Positions 16,796 to 24,106 of a stretch of 36,089 nucleotides of DNA are shown piece by piece. The stretch comes from an uncultured Candidatus Saccharibacteria bacterium (GTDB taxonomy: Bacteria > Patescibacteriota > Saccharimonadia > Saccharimonadales > Saccharimonadaceae): NCBI GenBank assembly GCA_937976315.1, contig CALJRR010000032.1, positions 1-36,089 on the forward strand, given 5' to 3'. Below the pieces are notes generated by a model. The model worked only from the letters and a program-made list of their open reading frames with translations, searched no databases and was not told where the DNA came from. Each line of letters opens with the position of its first letter. The stretch's first letter is position 1. Made by a program: the position numbers and the translations under genes.

Positions 16796-17818
16796 ATGAC
16801 GATTGTGCTAATTTTTGGATATTTGGTTACTTTGGCGGCTTTGTTGATAGTGCTGGGAGTTCAGCCGAAAACGTCTTCGCATAGCCAATTTGAGCTGCGG
16901 CGGAGAAGTGGACTAGGCGATGAAAAGGCTAAAATTCTTTTGCGACAAAGAGAATTTTTACGAGATATTATTTCACTGCAGCGCGCCGTGGCTTCTTTAT
17001 GTTTGGTAATTTTAAGTATTATTAGCGTTTATTTGTTCAATTGGGCGGCTGGACTCATTTTGTCAATCATAATAGCCCTAGAAATCGGAGCCGTCGCGCG
17101 AATTGGCTTGTGGCAGAAATATTCACAGCAACTTTATGAAAAATACGAACCGCTAATTTTAACGACAATTGAGCGACATCAAGTAATTTTGTCGCTAATC
17201 CGTTCGGTGTCGCCAGTGGTTGGTGATAGTCGGGTTATTGAATCGAAAGAAGAATTGCTGGAAATGGTAGCTCAGTCCAGCGGAGCGATTTCACCTTCTG
17301 AGAAAAAGCTTATTACTAACGGGCTGAAGTTCAACGATATGAAGGTCGAGGAAATCATGACGCCGCGAAGCATGATTGAATCGGTACCTATAAATGAACT
17401 TCTCGGGCCGCTAGTACTTGATGATCTTCATAAAAAGGGGTATAGCAGATTTCCTGTCATTGATGGCGACATTGACCATGTTGTTGGCATGCTGAGGATT
17501 CAGGATTTGCTGACGATTGATCGCAAAGCAAAATCTCATCGTGCGGAAACAGCCATGAGTAAAGACGTCTATTATATTCGCGAAAATCAAACTCTACAGC
17601 ACGCCTTGGCTGCATTTTTGAAAACGCAGCACCACTTGTTTATTGTTGTAAATGAGTTTCGAGAAACAGTTGGTCTACTGAGCTTAGAAGACGTAATTGA
17701 AGTGCTATTGGGTCAGAAAATAATTGACGAATATGATGTTTATGGAGATATTCGTAAGGCTGCCACGGCTAATCCGCAGAAAAATAATTTACCCACAAAA
17801 ACTCGCCGCGACGTTTAA
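16796..17818 (+). CDS. CNNM/CorC-like membrane protein with CBS pair
   Basis: A 340-residue protein with N-terminal membrane segments (about residues 1-20 and 60-100), then a tandem CBS domain. Typical CNNM/CorC-type sequence links them: acidic SKEELLEMV, a helix, FNDMKVEEIMTPRSMI, then GYSRFPVIDG and GLLSLEDVIEVLLG. The usual C-terminal transporter-associated domain is missing. Such proteins act in Mg2+ export or Mg2+ homeostasis. An in-frame ATG at 16778 lies upstream of the -10 box; TACAAT at 16784-16789 ends six bases before the ATG at 16796, so I take that as a leaderless start. It is the third cation-transport-related gene after the CorA pair. Confidence 0.82.
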   Translation: MTIVLIFGYLVTLAALLIVLGVQPKTSSHSQFELRRRSGLGDEKAKILLRQREFLRDIISLQRAVASLCLVILSIISVYLFNWAAGLILSIIIALEIGAVARIGLWQKYSQQLYEKYEPLILTTIERHQVILSLIRSVSPVVGDSRVIESKEELLEMVAQSSGAISPSEKKLITNGLKFNDMKVEEIMTPRSMIESVPINELLGPLVLDDLHKKGYSRFPVIDGDIDHVVGMLRIQDLLTIDRKAKSHRAETAMSKDVYYIRENQTLQHALAAFLKTQHHLFIVVNEFRETVGLLSLEDVIEVLLGQKIIDEYDVYGDIRKAATANPQKNNLPTKTRRDV

Positions 17819-17856
17819 TTCTGGGAATTTGCCTGGATTATGCTATAATAACAGAT

Positions 17857-19635
17857 ATGAAAAATAGAATTTTGGCGGCAGAAACTTCTAAAAAAGTTGG
17901 TGAGAATATTACGGTTGCGGGCTGGGTTCATTCCAGGCGTGATCATGGCGGATTGATTTTTATCGATTTGCGCGACCACACGGGTTTGGTTCAGTTGGTT
18001 ATTAACCCTGATAAAAAAGATGCTTTTTCTTTGGCAGAAAGCTTGCGAGATGAGTTTGTGGTTCGTGCTTGTGGCGTGGTTGCAGAGCGTGGTGAAGGTC
18101 TGAAAAATCCGAATATCGCCAGTGGTGATGTGGAAATTGTTGTGGACAATTTGGAGATTTTGAACCGAGCTGAAACTTTGCCAATTCAGCCATTTGCCGA
18201 GGATAATCAAGCTGGCGAAGAACTAAGATTCAAATATCGTTATCTTGATTTGCGTCGTCCAAAAATGCAAAACATGCTTAAAAAACGCGCCGAAATGTAT
18301 CGTCGAATCCATGAGTATATGGACAATCGAGGTTTTATTGAAATTCAAACGCCAATTTTGGCTAATTCAAGTCCTGAGGGTGCGCGTGATTTTCTGATTC
18401 CGAGTCGTTTGCAGGAAGGGAAGTTTTACGCCTTGCCACAAGCTCCACAGCAGTTTAAGCAGCTGCTGATGGTTGGCGGTGTGCCTCGCTATTATCAGTT
18501 GGCTGCTTGTTTCCGCGACGAAGACCCGCGAGCAGATCGCTTGTATGGCGAGTTTTATCAGCTTGATTTGGAGATGAGTTTTGCTGAAGATGGCGAAGAA
18601 GTTCGTGCTGAAGTCGAACCTTTAATGAAGCAACTAGCAACTGATTTTGCTGGTAAAAAATTGTTGGATTTGAGCGATTTGGCGGTTGGCGATGGCAGTT
18701 CAATTCCGCGAATTTCGTATCGTGATGCCATGGAAACTTACGGTTCTGACAAGCCGGATTTGCGATTTGGTATGGAATTGATAGAACTGACGGATGTGTT
18801 CTCGGAGACTGAGTTTGGCGTATTTAAAAATGCTGAATGCGTTAAGGCTATTTGCGTAAAAAATGGCGCAAGTTTGAGCCGTAAGCAAATTGACAATTTC
18901 ACCAATATCGCTAAGAGTGAAGGCGCTGGCGGTTTGGCGTACATTACATATCAAGACGGTGAAGTAAAATCTCCAATTGCGAAATTCTTGAGTGAGAAGG
19001 AATTAGCTGATATCCAGCAGAAAACTGGTGCGGTTGATGGCGATGCAGTGTTCTTTGGCGCTGATTCTCGCTCGGTTGTTAACGCTGTATTGGGACGCTT
19101 GCGTAATGAATTTGCCTCGCATTTTAATCTTAAAGATCCATCTGTCGTGGCGTTTGCTTGGATTATTGATTTTCCGTTTTACGAATGGGATGAGCGTAGT
19201 AAGAAGCTTGATTTTGGCCATAATCCGTTCAGTATGCCAAAGGGTGGCTTGCAAGCTCTGGAGTCTGCTGAAACTGACGCCAAAAAATTATCCATTGTTG
19301 CTGATCAATTTGATATGGTGATGAATGGCTATGAGATTTGCTCTGGCGGCGTTCGCAATCATAATCCAGCGGTGCTATACAAAGTGTTCGGTTTGCTGGG
19401 CTTTAGTGAATCTTATGTTGAAGAGAAGTTTGGTGCTATGTTGGGCGCTTTCAAATACGGCGCTCCGCCTCACGCAGGATGTGCTTTTGGTGTTGATCGT
19501 ATTTTGATGGAATTGACTGATGAGCAAAACGTTCGTGAGACTCTGGCGTTTCCAAAGAACGGCTCTGGCGTGGATGTAATGATGAATTCGCCATCAGTTG
19601 TTGATCCCGCTCAGCTGCGCGAATTGGGTTTGTGA
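17857..19635 (+). CDS. aspS: Aspartyl-tRNA synthetase
   Basis: A class II synthetase charging tRNA-Asp, possibly also tRNA-Asn. At 592 residues it has the bacterial architecture: an OB-fold anticodon domain (AGWVHSRRDHGGLIFIDLRDH, near 20-40), the catalytic core, a bacterial GAD-type insertion (near 290-400) and the C-terminal motif 3 GCAFGVDRILM (near 545). Motif 2 is visible as CFRDEDPRADR (near 218-228). TATAAT at 17844-17849 ends seven bases before the ATG and no ribosome-binding site is present, so even this housekeeping gene appears to be leaderless. Whether it is non-discriminating cannot be decided here. Confidence 0.97.
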   Translation: MKNRILAAETSKKVGENITVAGWVHSRRDHGGLIFIDLRDHTGLVQLVINPDKKDAFSLAESLRDEFVVRACGVVAERGEGLKNPNIASGDVEIVVDNLEILNRAETLPIQPFAEDNQAGEELRFKYRYLDLRRPKMQNMLKKRAEMYRRIHEYMDNRGFIEIQTPILANSSPEGARDFLIPSRLQEGKFYALPQAPQQFKQLLMVGGVPRYYQLAACFRDEDPRADRLYGEFYQLDLEMSFAEDGEEVRAEVEPLMKQLATDFAGKKLLDLSDLAVGDGSSIPRISYRDAMETYGSDKPDLRFGMELIELTDVFSETEFGVFKNAECVKAICVKNGASLSRKQIDNFTNIAKSEGAGGLAYITYQDGEVKSPIAKFLSEKELADIQQKTGAVDGDAVFFGADSRSVVNAVLGRLRNEFASHFNLKDPSVVAFAWIIDFPFYEWDERSKKLDFGHNPFSMPKGGLQALESAETDAKKLSIVADQFDMVMNGYEICSGGVRNHNPAVLYKVFGLLGFSESYVEEKFGAMLGAFKYGAPPHAGCAFGVDRILMELTDEQNVRETLAFPKNGSGVDVMMNSPSVVDPAQLRELGL

Positions 19636-19675
19636 GATTTAACTCATTGAGTTTATGGGAGATGCTCGTAGGATG

Positions 19676-20461
19676 ATGGATAATATTATTCTTCACATTC
19701 CTCATGCCTCGCTGCACCTACCGACCGATTTTTGGCGTGATATTACGGTGGGTAAAGAGATTGTCGAGAGAGAATTATGTTTCATCGCTGATTATAAAGT
19801 TGATGAGCTCGTTAAGAATATAGATAGTCATAAAATTATAGCTAAATATTCGCGGCTATATTGTGACGTTGAGAGGTTTCGTGATGACGAAGCTGAGTCG
19901 ATGGCTAAGCTGGGTATGGGGGCGACTTATACGCATTTATCTGACGGTACGCAATATCGCAAGATAGGATCATCTCGCCGCGAAGAAATTTTAGGCAAAT
20001 CATACGACTTACATCACAAACAACTAAACACATTGAGTAGAAAAATTGTTGATCAATATGGATCGTGTGTAATCATTGATATTCATAGTTATAGCGACGA
20101 ATTGGTGCGAAGATTGTTTGGCTGGACGGAGAATTTACCAGATATTTGCCTTGGCTATGATGAAAAATGGTTCGGTAAAGACAATGCATCAAAATTAAAA
20201 ACATATATTGAAAAAATGGGATATAGTTGTGAATTAAATTATCCGTATTCTGGGGCGCTGGTTCCGATGGAATTTTATCACGATGAAAATCCGAAGATAC
20301 AGTCGGTGATGTTGGAAATTAATAGGCGTGTCTATTTGAATGGTGATGCGGTAAGCGAAAAGGCTGTTTGTAATATAGATAAAATAATGAATTTTATCGC
20401 AGAAAATCTAAATCCTAATACCAAGCCACGCTGCCAAAATGTCGCCCGCAAAGTAGGCTAG
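19676..20461 (+). CDS. N-formylglutamate amidohydrolase-family protein
   Basis: About 261 residues, member of the N-formylglutamate amidohydrolase (HutG-like, PF05013) family, zinc hydrolases that remove a formyl group or cleave related amides. Matching features are IILHIPHASLHLP at the start, DVERFRDDE (near 62-70), GATYTHLSDGTQYR (near 80-93) and IIDIHSYSDE (near 130-139), including the likely metal-binding His and Asp residues. Starts at 19655, 19673 and 19676 are possible; none has a strong ribosome-binding site. I chose 19676 because the family begins shortly before HIPHAS. There is no hut operon, so the true substrate is open. Its 3' end overlaps the convergent VIT gene by 54 bases. Confidence 0.8.
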   Translation: MDNIILHIPHASLHLPTDFWRDITVGKEIVERELCFIADYKVDELVKNIDSHKIIAKYSRLYCDVERFRDDEAESMAKLGMGATYTHLSDGTQYRKIGSSRREEILGKSYDLHHKQLNTLSRKIVDQYGSCVIIDIHSYSDELVRRLFGWTENLPDICLGYDEKWFGKDNASKLKTYIEKMGYSCELNYPYSGALVPMEFYHDENPKIQSVMLEINRRVYLNGDAVSEKAVCNIDKIMNFIAENLNPNTKPRCQNVARKVG

Positions 20462-20941
20462 TCCTGCCGCAATTGCCCCAAGAAGTAGCGTGATGCCTGC
20501 AGATTGCCAAGGTGATTGTTTACTGACTTTACCTTTGATGAAACCGATTGCTAAGAACGTTGCCGCAGTTAGCGCCGAGCTAACATAGAATAATACCGCG
20601 TTTGGCGCTTTTAAGTTTGCAATTACGTCAATCAAATATGGCAATACTGGTACGCTACCGATCACCACGAAAGCTAAGAATGTTACTGCGCCTATGATCT
20701 TTGGAGATGAGCGTTTTTGGGTGTCGCGCACAGATTCTTCATGTTCTGCACTTGCTGCTAAATATGCGCTAGAGCCCATTGAGAATCCGTCGGCTATTAA
20801 ATTAGCAATTCCTAATATAAGAATGACTGAACTGGATATTCCAGCACCGGCTGAAGCCGCCACGACTGCAAATGTTGTTACCGTGCCGTCGACTGCGCCA
20901 TAAACAAATTCCGGTATGTATCGTTTGAAAAAATCTCGCAT
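20408..20941 (-). CDS. VIT1/CCC1-family membrane protein
   Basis: A 177-residue member of the vacuolar iron transporter (VIT1/CCC1) family. The diagnostic N-terminal segment FVYGAVDGTVTTFAVVAASAGAG is followed by GIANLIADGFSMGSSAYLA, and five membrane segments are visible. In the family this moves Fe2+ or Mn2+ across membranes. The protein is short: the cytosolic metal-binding helical domain between segments 2 and 3 is reduced to a charged link (EHEESVRDTQKRS). I start at 20941 (MRDFF); two more codons upstream (MVM) are possible. The last 54 bases are also coding for the convergent gene. Confidence 0.85.
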   Translation of the reverse strand: MRDFFKRYIPEFVYGAVDGTVTTFAVVAASAGAGISSSVILILGIANLIADGFSMGSSAYLAASAEHEESVRDTQKRSSPKIIGAVTFLAFVVIGSVPVLPYLIDVIANLKAPNAVLFYVSSALTAATFLAIGFIKGKVSKQSPWQSAGITLLLGAIAAGLAYFAGDILAAWLGIRI

Positions 20942-20987
20942 AACCATACCAGTTTACCATATTATTAACGATTAGCAGACATCTCTA

Positions 20988-21016
20988 TTGACAATTTAAT
21001 AAGCTTATGCTATAGT
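20988..21016 (+). promoter_or_regulatory. Near-consensus sigma70 promoter of the small envelope genes
   Basis: TTGACA (20988-20993), a 17-base spacer and TATAGT (21011-21016). It is the strongest promoter match in the window and drives a roughly 80-base leader before the gene at 21104. Confidence 0.75.
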
Positions 21017-21023
21017 GAAATAG

Positions 21024-21036
21024 TTAGATTATCTAA
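21024..21036. promoter_or_regulatory. Palindrome at the transcription start, possible operator
   Basis: TTAGAT and ATCTAA flank a single T, a perfect 6-bp dyad placed at about +1 to +13 of the near-consensus promoter. It could be an operator for a dimeric repressor. The position is suggestive only. Confidence 0.35.
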
Positions 21037-21103
21037 TACAAACAATTTAACAAGCATGCTAAAATAAACATAACAAATATAAACTTTTGCAGAAAGGTAA
21101 AGC

Positions 21104-21325
21104 GTGGAAGATATCCAAACAGCCATCGTTTTATTATCAATCATCGTAGGATTGTTGTCGGTTATTATCGTAACGCTACTGGCAGTGGTTATCGCCTTGT
21201 TGGTAAGACTTAATACGGTCATGAAAAGCGTTAGTAAAATTACAACTAACGTAGCTAGTACAACCGAATGGTTGTCGCCAACAAAAGTTTTTAGTGAACT
21301 ATCAGGTTTATTTCGTAAAAAATAA
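21104..21325 (+). CDS. Small membrane protein, DUF948-like
   Basis: A 73-residue protein beginning at a GTG preceded by AAAGG. Residues 6-36 are one long hydrophobic segment, followed by an amphipathic helix with Asn, Thr and Ser. This layout is similar to the N-terminus of DUF948/YoxC-type proteins. It is followed after 19 bases by a YtxH-like gene, and this pairing recalls the DUF948-YtxH pair of general-stress proteins in Firmicutes. The role is unknown. Confidence 0.65.
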   Translation: MEDIQTAIVLLSIIVGLLSVIIVTLLAVVIALLVRLNTVMKSVSKITTNVASTTEWLSPTKVFSELSGLFRKK

Positions 21326-21344
21326 TTAAAAAAGGAGTAAATAT

Positions 21345-21614
21345 ATGAAAAAAGTTTTAGCAATTATCGGAGCAGTGGCAGCAGGTTTTACAGCTGGAAT
21401 TTTAACTGCACCAAAGAGCGGCAAAGAAACAAGAAAAGACTTGAAAGATAAAGCTGTAAAATTGAAAGCCGACACTGAAAAGGTGGCTTGCAAAGCGACT
21501 GCCGCAGCAAAAGATAGTGTGGACTCATTGAAAGCTGGTTCTCAGAAAGTTGGAGACGCTGTAGTAGAAACCGCAAAAGATGTTAAGGGCAATGTCGAAA
21601 AACGTTTCAAGTAA
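21345..21614 (+). CDS. YtxH-domain protein
   Basis: An 89-residue protein with an N-terminal hydrophobic segment (VLAIIGAVAAGFTAGILTAP) and the YtxH hallmark APKSGKETRKDL, then a Lys/Ala-rich amphipathic helix to the end, like late-embryogenesis/apolipophorin-type helices. A good AAGGAG ribosome-binding site precedes the ATG. Co-transcribed with the DUF948-like gene from the promoter at 20988. YtxH proteins are linked to general stress in other bacteria; the molecular function is unknown. Confidence 0.82.
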   Translation: MKKVLAIIGAVAAGFTAGILTAPKSGKETRKDLKDKAVKLKADTEKVACKATAAAKDSVDSLKAGSQKVGDAVVETAKDVKGNVEKRFK

Positions 21615-21654
21615 TATTTGACTCTATTCAAGAAGACGTGAGATAATATAAGTG

Positions 21655-22197
21655 ATGAAAAAAGTTACTTTCTATCTCGCGTCTTTTTTGATTGCTTCTA
21701 GTTTGTTAGTGACGCCACGGGCAGTTGAGGCTCAGTCTGTCGATGCTACGGCTGATTCTGAGATTATAAAAACGCTTGATCGAAACTGTAGTTCCGTAAG
21801 AGTTGCTATTAAAAACATCCATACCAATGACGCTCTGACTAGGGTTAATGTTGGACAGAGATATAATTCTATTTCTACCAAACTTATGGCCAGGCTGAAT
21901 GGTCGGTTGGCGATCAATAAGCTGGATAGCTCAAAGTTGGTGAATATTACTAATGAATTCGAGTCGACGAGGCTTAAGTTTAATAGCAATTACAATGACT
22001 ACGATACTGCGATGACTGATCTTCAGCGCGCAAATTGCTCTAATAGTGTGGCGGACTATTATCAAAAATTGACCGTCGCTCGCGAGGCTCGTAATAAACT
22101 TTCTGAGGACGTGAAGATATTGGATGAATTGTTAGTGAGATATAAAGAAGAAGTGCAAGTTATTAAAAATTCGCTGTCTGGAGGTTCTAATGAATAG
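21655..22197 (+). CDS. Secreted protein of unknown function
   Basis: A 180-residue protein with a clear signal peptide (MKKVTFYLASFLIASSLLVT, then a likely cleavage after VEAQS near residue 25). The mature part is mostly helical and charged. It holds two cysteines, in LDRNCSSV and RANCSN, which could form a disulfide. A GATAAT box at 21642-21647 ends seven bases before the ATG at 21655, arguing for a leaderless start there rather than at the GTG at 21652. It overlaps the next gene by eight bases, so the two probably act together. No family is recognised. Confidence 0.72.
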   Translation: MKKVTFYLASFLIASSLLVTPRAVEAQSVDATADSEIIKTLDRNCSSVRVAIKNIHTNDALTRVNVGQRYNSISTKLMARLNGRLAINKLDSSKLVNITNEFESTRLKFNSNYNDYDTAMTDLQRANCSNSVADYYQKLTVAREARNKLSEDVKILDELLVRYKEEVQVIKNSLSGGSNE

Positions 22198-22534
22198 GGC
22201 TAAGGAATTATTTCGTAGTTATAAATTCGCTACGTTTATTGGGTTGACTATTGCGGTCTCAGTTGTGTTGGTGTCGATCGCGATGTTTATGTATTACAAG
22301 ACTGACGCCTACAGATTGGATTTGAGTCGCCCAGAATACGTTTCTCGCCGCAAGCAAATTAGCAAGGATGCGAATGAAAAAAGTCACGAATTTGACGCGC
22401 AAGGCACAGTAAGTAAGGATACATTGAAGGAATTTTTGGGAATTTATGATAAAGAAGTAGAGAACGTTAATAAAATCAAAGCGTTTTCTAATGATGTGTT
22501 GAGCGATAAAGAATTGGGTTTGTCTAATAATTAA
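22190..22534 (+). CDS. Single-pass membrane protein of unknown function
   Basis: A 114-residue protein with a short basic N-terminus, one membrane segment (residues 14-33) and a charged, helical extracytoplasmic or cytoplasmic tail. GGAGG lies seven bases before its ATG, inside the upstream gene, and the frames overlap by eight bases, indicating coupling with the secreted protein. No family is recognised. It ends three bases before the convergent MscS gene. Confidence 0.68.
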   Translation: MNRAKELFRSYKFATFIGLTIAVSVVLVSIAMFMYYKTDAYRLDLSRPEYVSRRKQISKDANEKSHEFDAQGTVSKDTLKEFLGIYDKEVENVNKIKAFSNDVLSDKELGLSNN

Positions 22535-22537
22535 TCT

Positions 22538-23440
22538 TTATCTTCTGGTCATTGAGGTTGGGGTCGGCAGAGTCGCCAGAAGAACTCCTTCGCGATCGAA
22601 GTTTTGCAGCAATCGATGTCGCATTTCAGAGGTAACAGACCACTGATCTGATGGCTGAGTTTTTCCGGCAATGATCAATTCTGTTCCTCGTCCAGTAATA
22701 TCACCAACGGAAACGAATTTAGGCGGATCGATAATTTTCTTTTGCCAAGCCTTTTCTTTAGCCAATTCTTGACCAGTAGCGTTAATGATGTCTGTAACTG
22801 CAGAAATGTCAGAACTTGGGTCGATATAAATGCTAAAGCGCGACATACTATAGCCCATAGTTTTGTTGATAACGTGCTGAATCGTGCCATTTGGAACATA
22901 ATGAACATTACCCTCAGAATCTCGTATAACAGTAGTGCGAGTGCCGACTCTCTCGACGGTTCCAGCGGCTCCCATTACGTCAACAACATCGCCAACACGA
23001 TATTGATTTTCAGCAATGATAAAAATACCAGACAAGAAGTCCTTAACGAGTGATTGAGCGCCAAATCCTAATGCCACACCGATTATGCCAGCACTAGCGA
23101 ATAGCGGCGATAAATCAAATAGAAATAGCTTATTGGCGACAATTGCGGCGACATAGAAAATTATTATAATTTGCCAGAAACTTCGGGTTAATTGGATGAG
23201 AGTTTTTTCGCGCTTTTCTATGTCTTTACGGTGCCAGGAACGATGTTTAGCGGTGGAGCGTATAGAATAATGGATAGTCCAAGATAATAAATATTTCCCC
23301 AGAAAATAAACAAAAACAGAGCCGATAATAATGCTGACAGTGTCGATAATGCGCTCACTAATTAACCAGCCAAGGTTATTGCCGTGCAGCCATTGACCCA
23401 ATGTAGAAGAATCTAAGAACTGTTTTATAAGCTTATCCAT
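22538..23440 (-). CDS. Small-conductance mechanosensitive channel (MscS family)
   Basis: A 300-residue MscS-type channel that opens on hypo-osmotic stress. Membrane segments occupy about residues 25-50, 70-95 and 100-130. The pore helix and beta-domain motif follow in order: GIIGVALGFGAQSLVKDFLSG, then QYRVGDVVDVMGAAGTVERVGTRTTVIRDSEGN. A longer frame exists to 23488 but would run into trmB. On the minus strand TATACT (23455 to 23450) ends nine bases before the ATG at 23440, so I use that leaderless start. It shares a 24-base divergent promoter with trmB. Confidence 0.93.
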   Translation of the reverse strand: MDKLIKQFLDSSTLGQWLHGNNLGWLISERIIDTVSIIIGSVFVYFLGKYLLSWTIHYSIRSTAKHRSWHRKDIEKREKTLIQLTRSFWQIIIIFYVAAIVANKLFLFDLSPLFASAGIIGVALGFGAQSLVKDFLSGIFIIAENQYRVGDVVDVMGAAGTVERVGTRTTVIRDSEGNVHYVPNGTIQHVINKTMGYSMSRFSIYIDPSSDISAVTDIINATGQELAKEKAWQKKIIDPPKFVSVGDITGRGTELIIAGKTQPSDQWSVTSEMRHRLLQNFDREGVLLATLPTPTSMTRR

Positions 23441-23449
23441 TATTGATTT

Positions 23450-23457
23450 AGTATAAT
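23450..23457. promoter_or_regulatory. Overlapping divergent -10 boxes of MscS and trmB
   Basis: The eight bases AGTATAAT read TATAAT on the plus strand (for trmB) and TATACT on the minus strand (for the MscS gene). The two starts are only 24 bases apart. RNA polymerase can bind in only one direction at a time, so the genes may be reciprocally expressed. Confidence 0.55.
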
Positions 23458-23464
23458 AGAAAAT

Positions 23465-24106
23465 ATGAGTTTTGTCGATCCGAATCAATTTATTATCACC
23501 AGAAAACGTAAGAAGTATAAATTCGCTTTATTTCACAATTCACCTCTATGTTTTGAGTTTGACGAGTGGGTGCCGTATCATGTTGATGTGGTGGAAATTG
23601 GTGCTGGCAATGGCATGTTTACGGTCGAGTTGGCGACCCGTCATCCGGAGCAGGTGTTTGTGGCGGTTGATATCAAGGGCGATCGCTTGCAGAAAGGTGC
23701 GCGGGAAGCAGAGGCTCGCGGGCTTAATAATGTGTTTTTTGTTAGGGCTCGGGCTGATCAGCTTGGCGAGTTGTTTGCGTCTAACTCACTCAGTACTATT
23801 TGGCTGACTTTCTCTGATCCATTTTCGCGAAAACGTAGTGCTGGACGTCGTTTGACGCATCCGCATTTTCTGAAAACTTATGCCGAGTTGCTATGTGCCG
23901 ATGGGTCGTTAATTATCAAGCACGACAATCCTGACTTTTTCAATTGGAGTCTTGAACAGCTGGTCTCTGAAGGTTGGCGTTTGAAAGAATTGACCTTTGA
24001 TCTTCACGAATCAAACCTCGGCGAAGATTACAAAATCCTCACCGCCTACGAGCAGCGCTGGTTGGGTGAGGGTAGGGTGACGCACTGTGTACGGGCAGAG
24101 AATTAA
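23465..24106 (+). CDS. trmB: tRNA (guanine-N7-)-methyltransferase
   Basis: Methylates G46 in the variable loop of tRNAs using SAM. The 213-residue length is normal. The SAM motif VVEIGAGNGMFTVELA (near 43-58) is followed by VAVDIKGDRL, the family-typical NNVFFVRARADQL, and LTFSDPFSRKRSAGRRLTHP. The last corresponds to the FPDPWPK...RR signature of TrmB, with S and F replacing P and W. TATAAT at 23452-23457 ends seven bases before the ATG, so translation is predicted to be leaderless. The stop overlaps the convergent HD-CYTH gene by four bases. Confidence 0.9.
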   Translation: MSFVDPNQFIITRKRKKYKFALFHNSPLCFEFDEWVPYHVDVVEIGAGNGMFTVELATRHPEQVFVAVDIKGDRLQKGAREAEARGLNNVFFVRARADQLGELFASNSLSTIWLTFSDPFSRKRSAGRRLTHPHFLKTYAELLCADGSLIIKHDNPDFFNWSLEQLVSEGWRLKELTFDLHESNLGEDYKILTAYEQRWLGEGRVTHCVRAEN

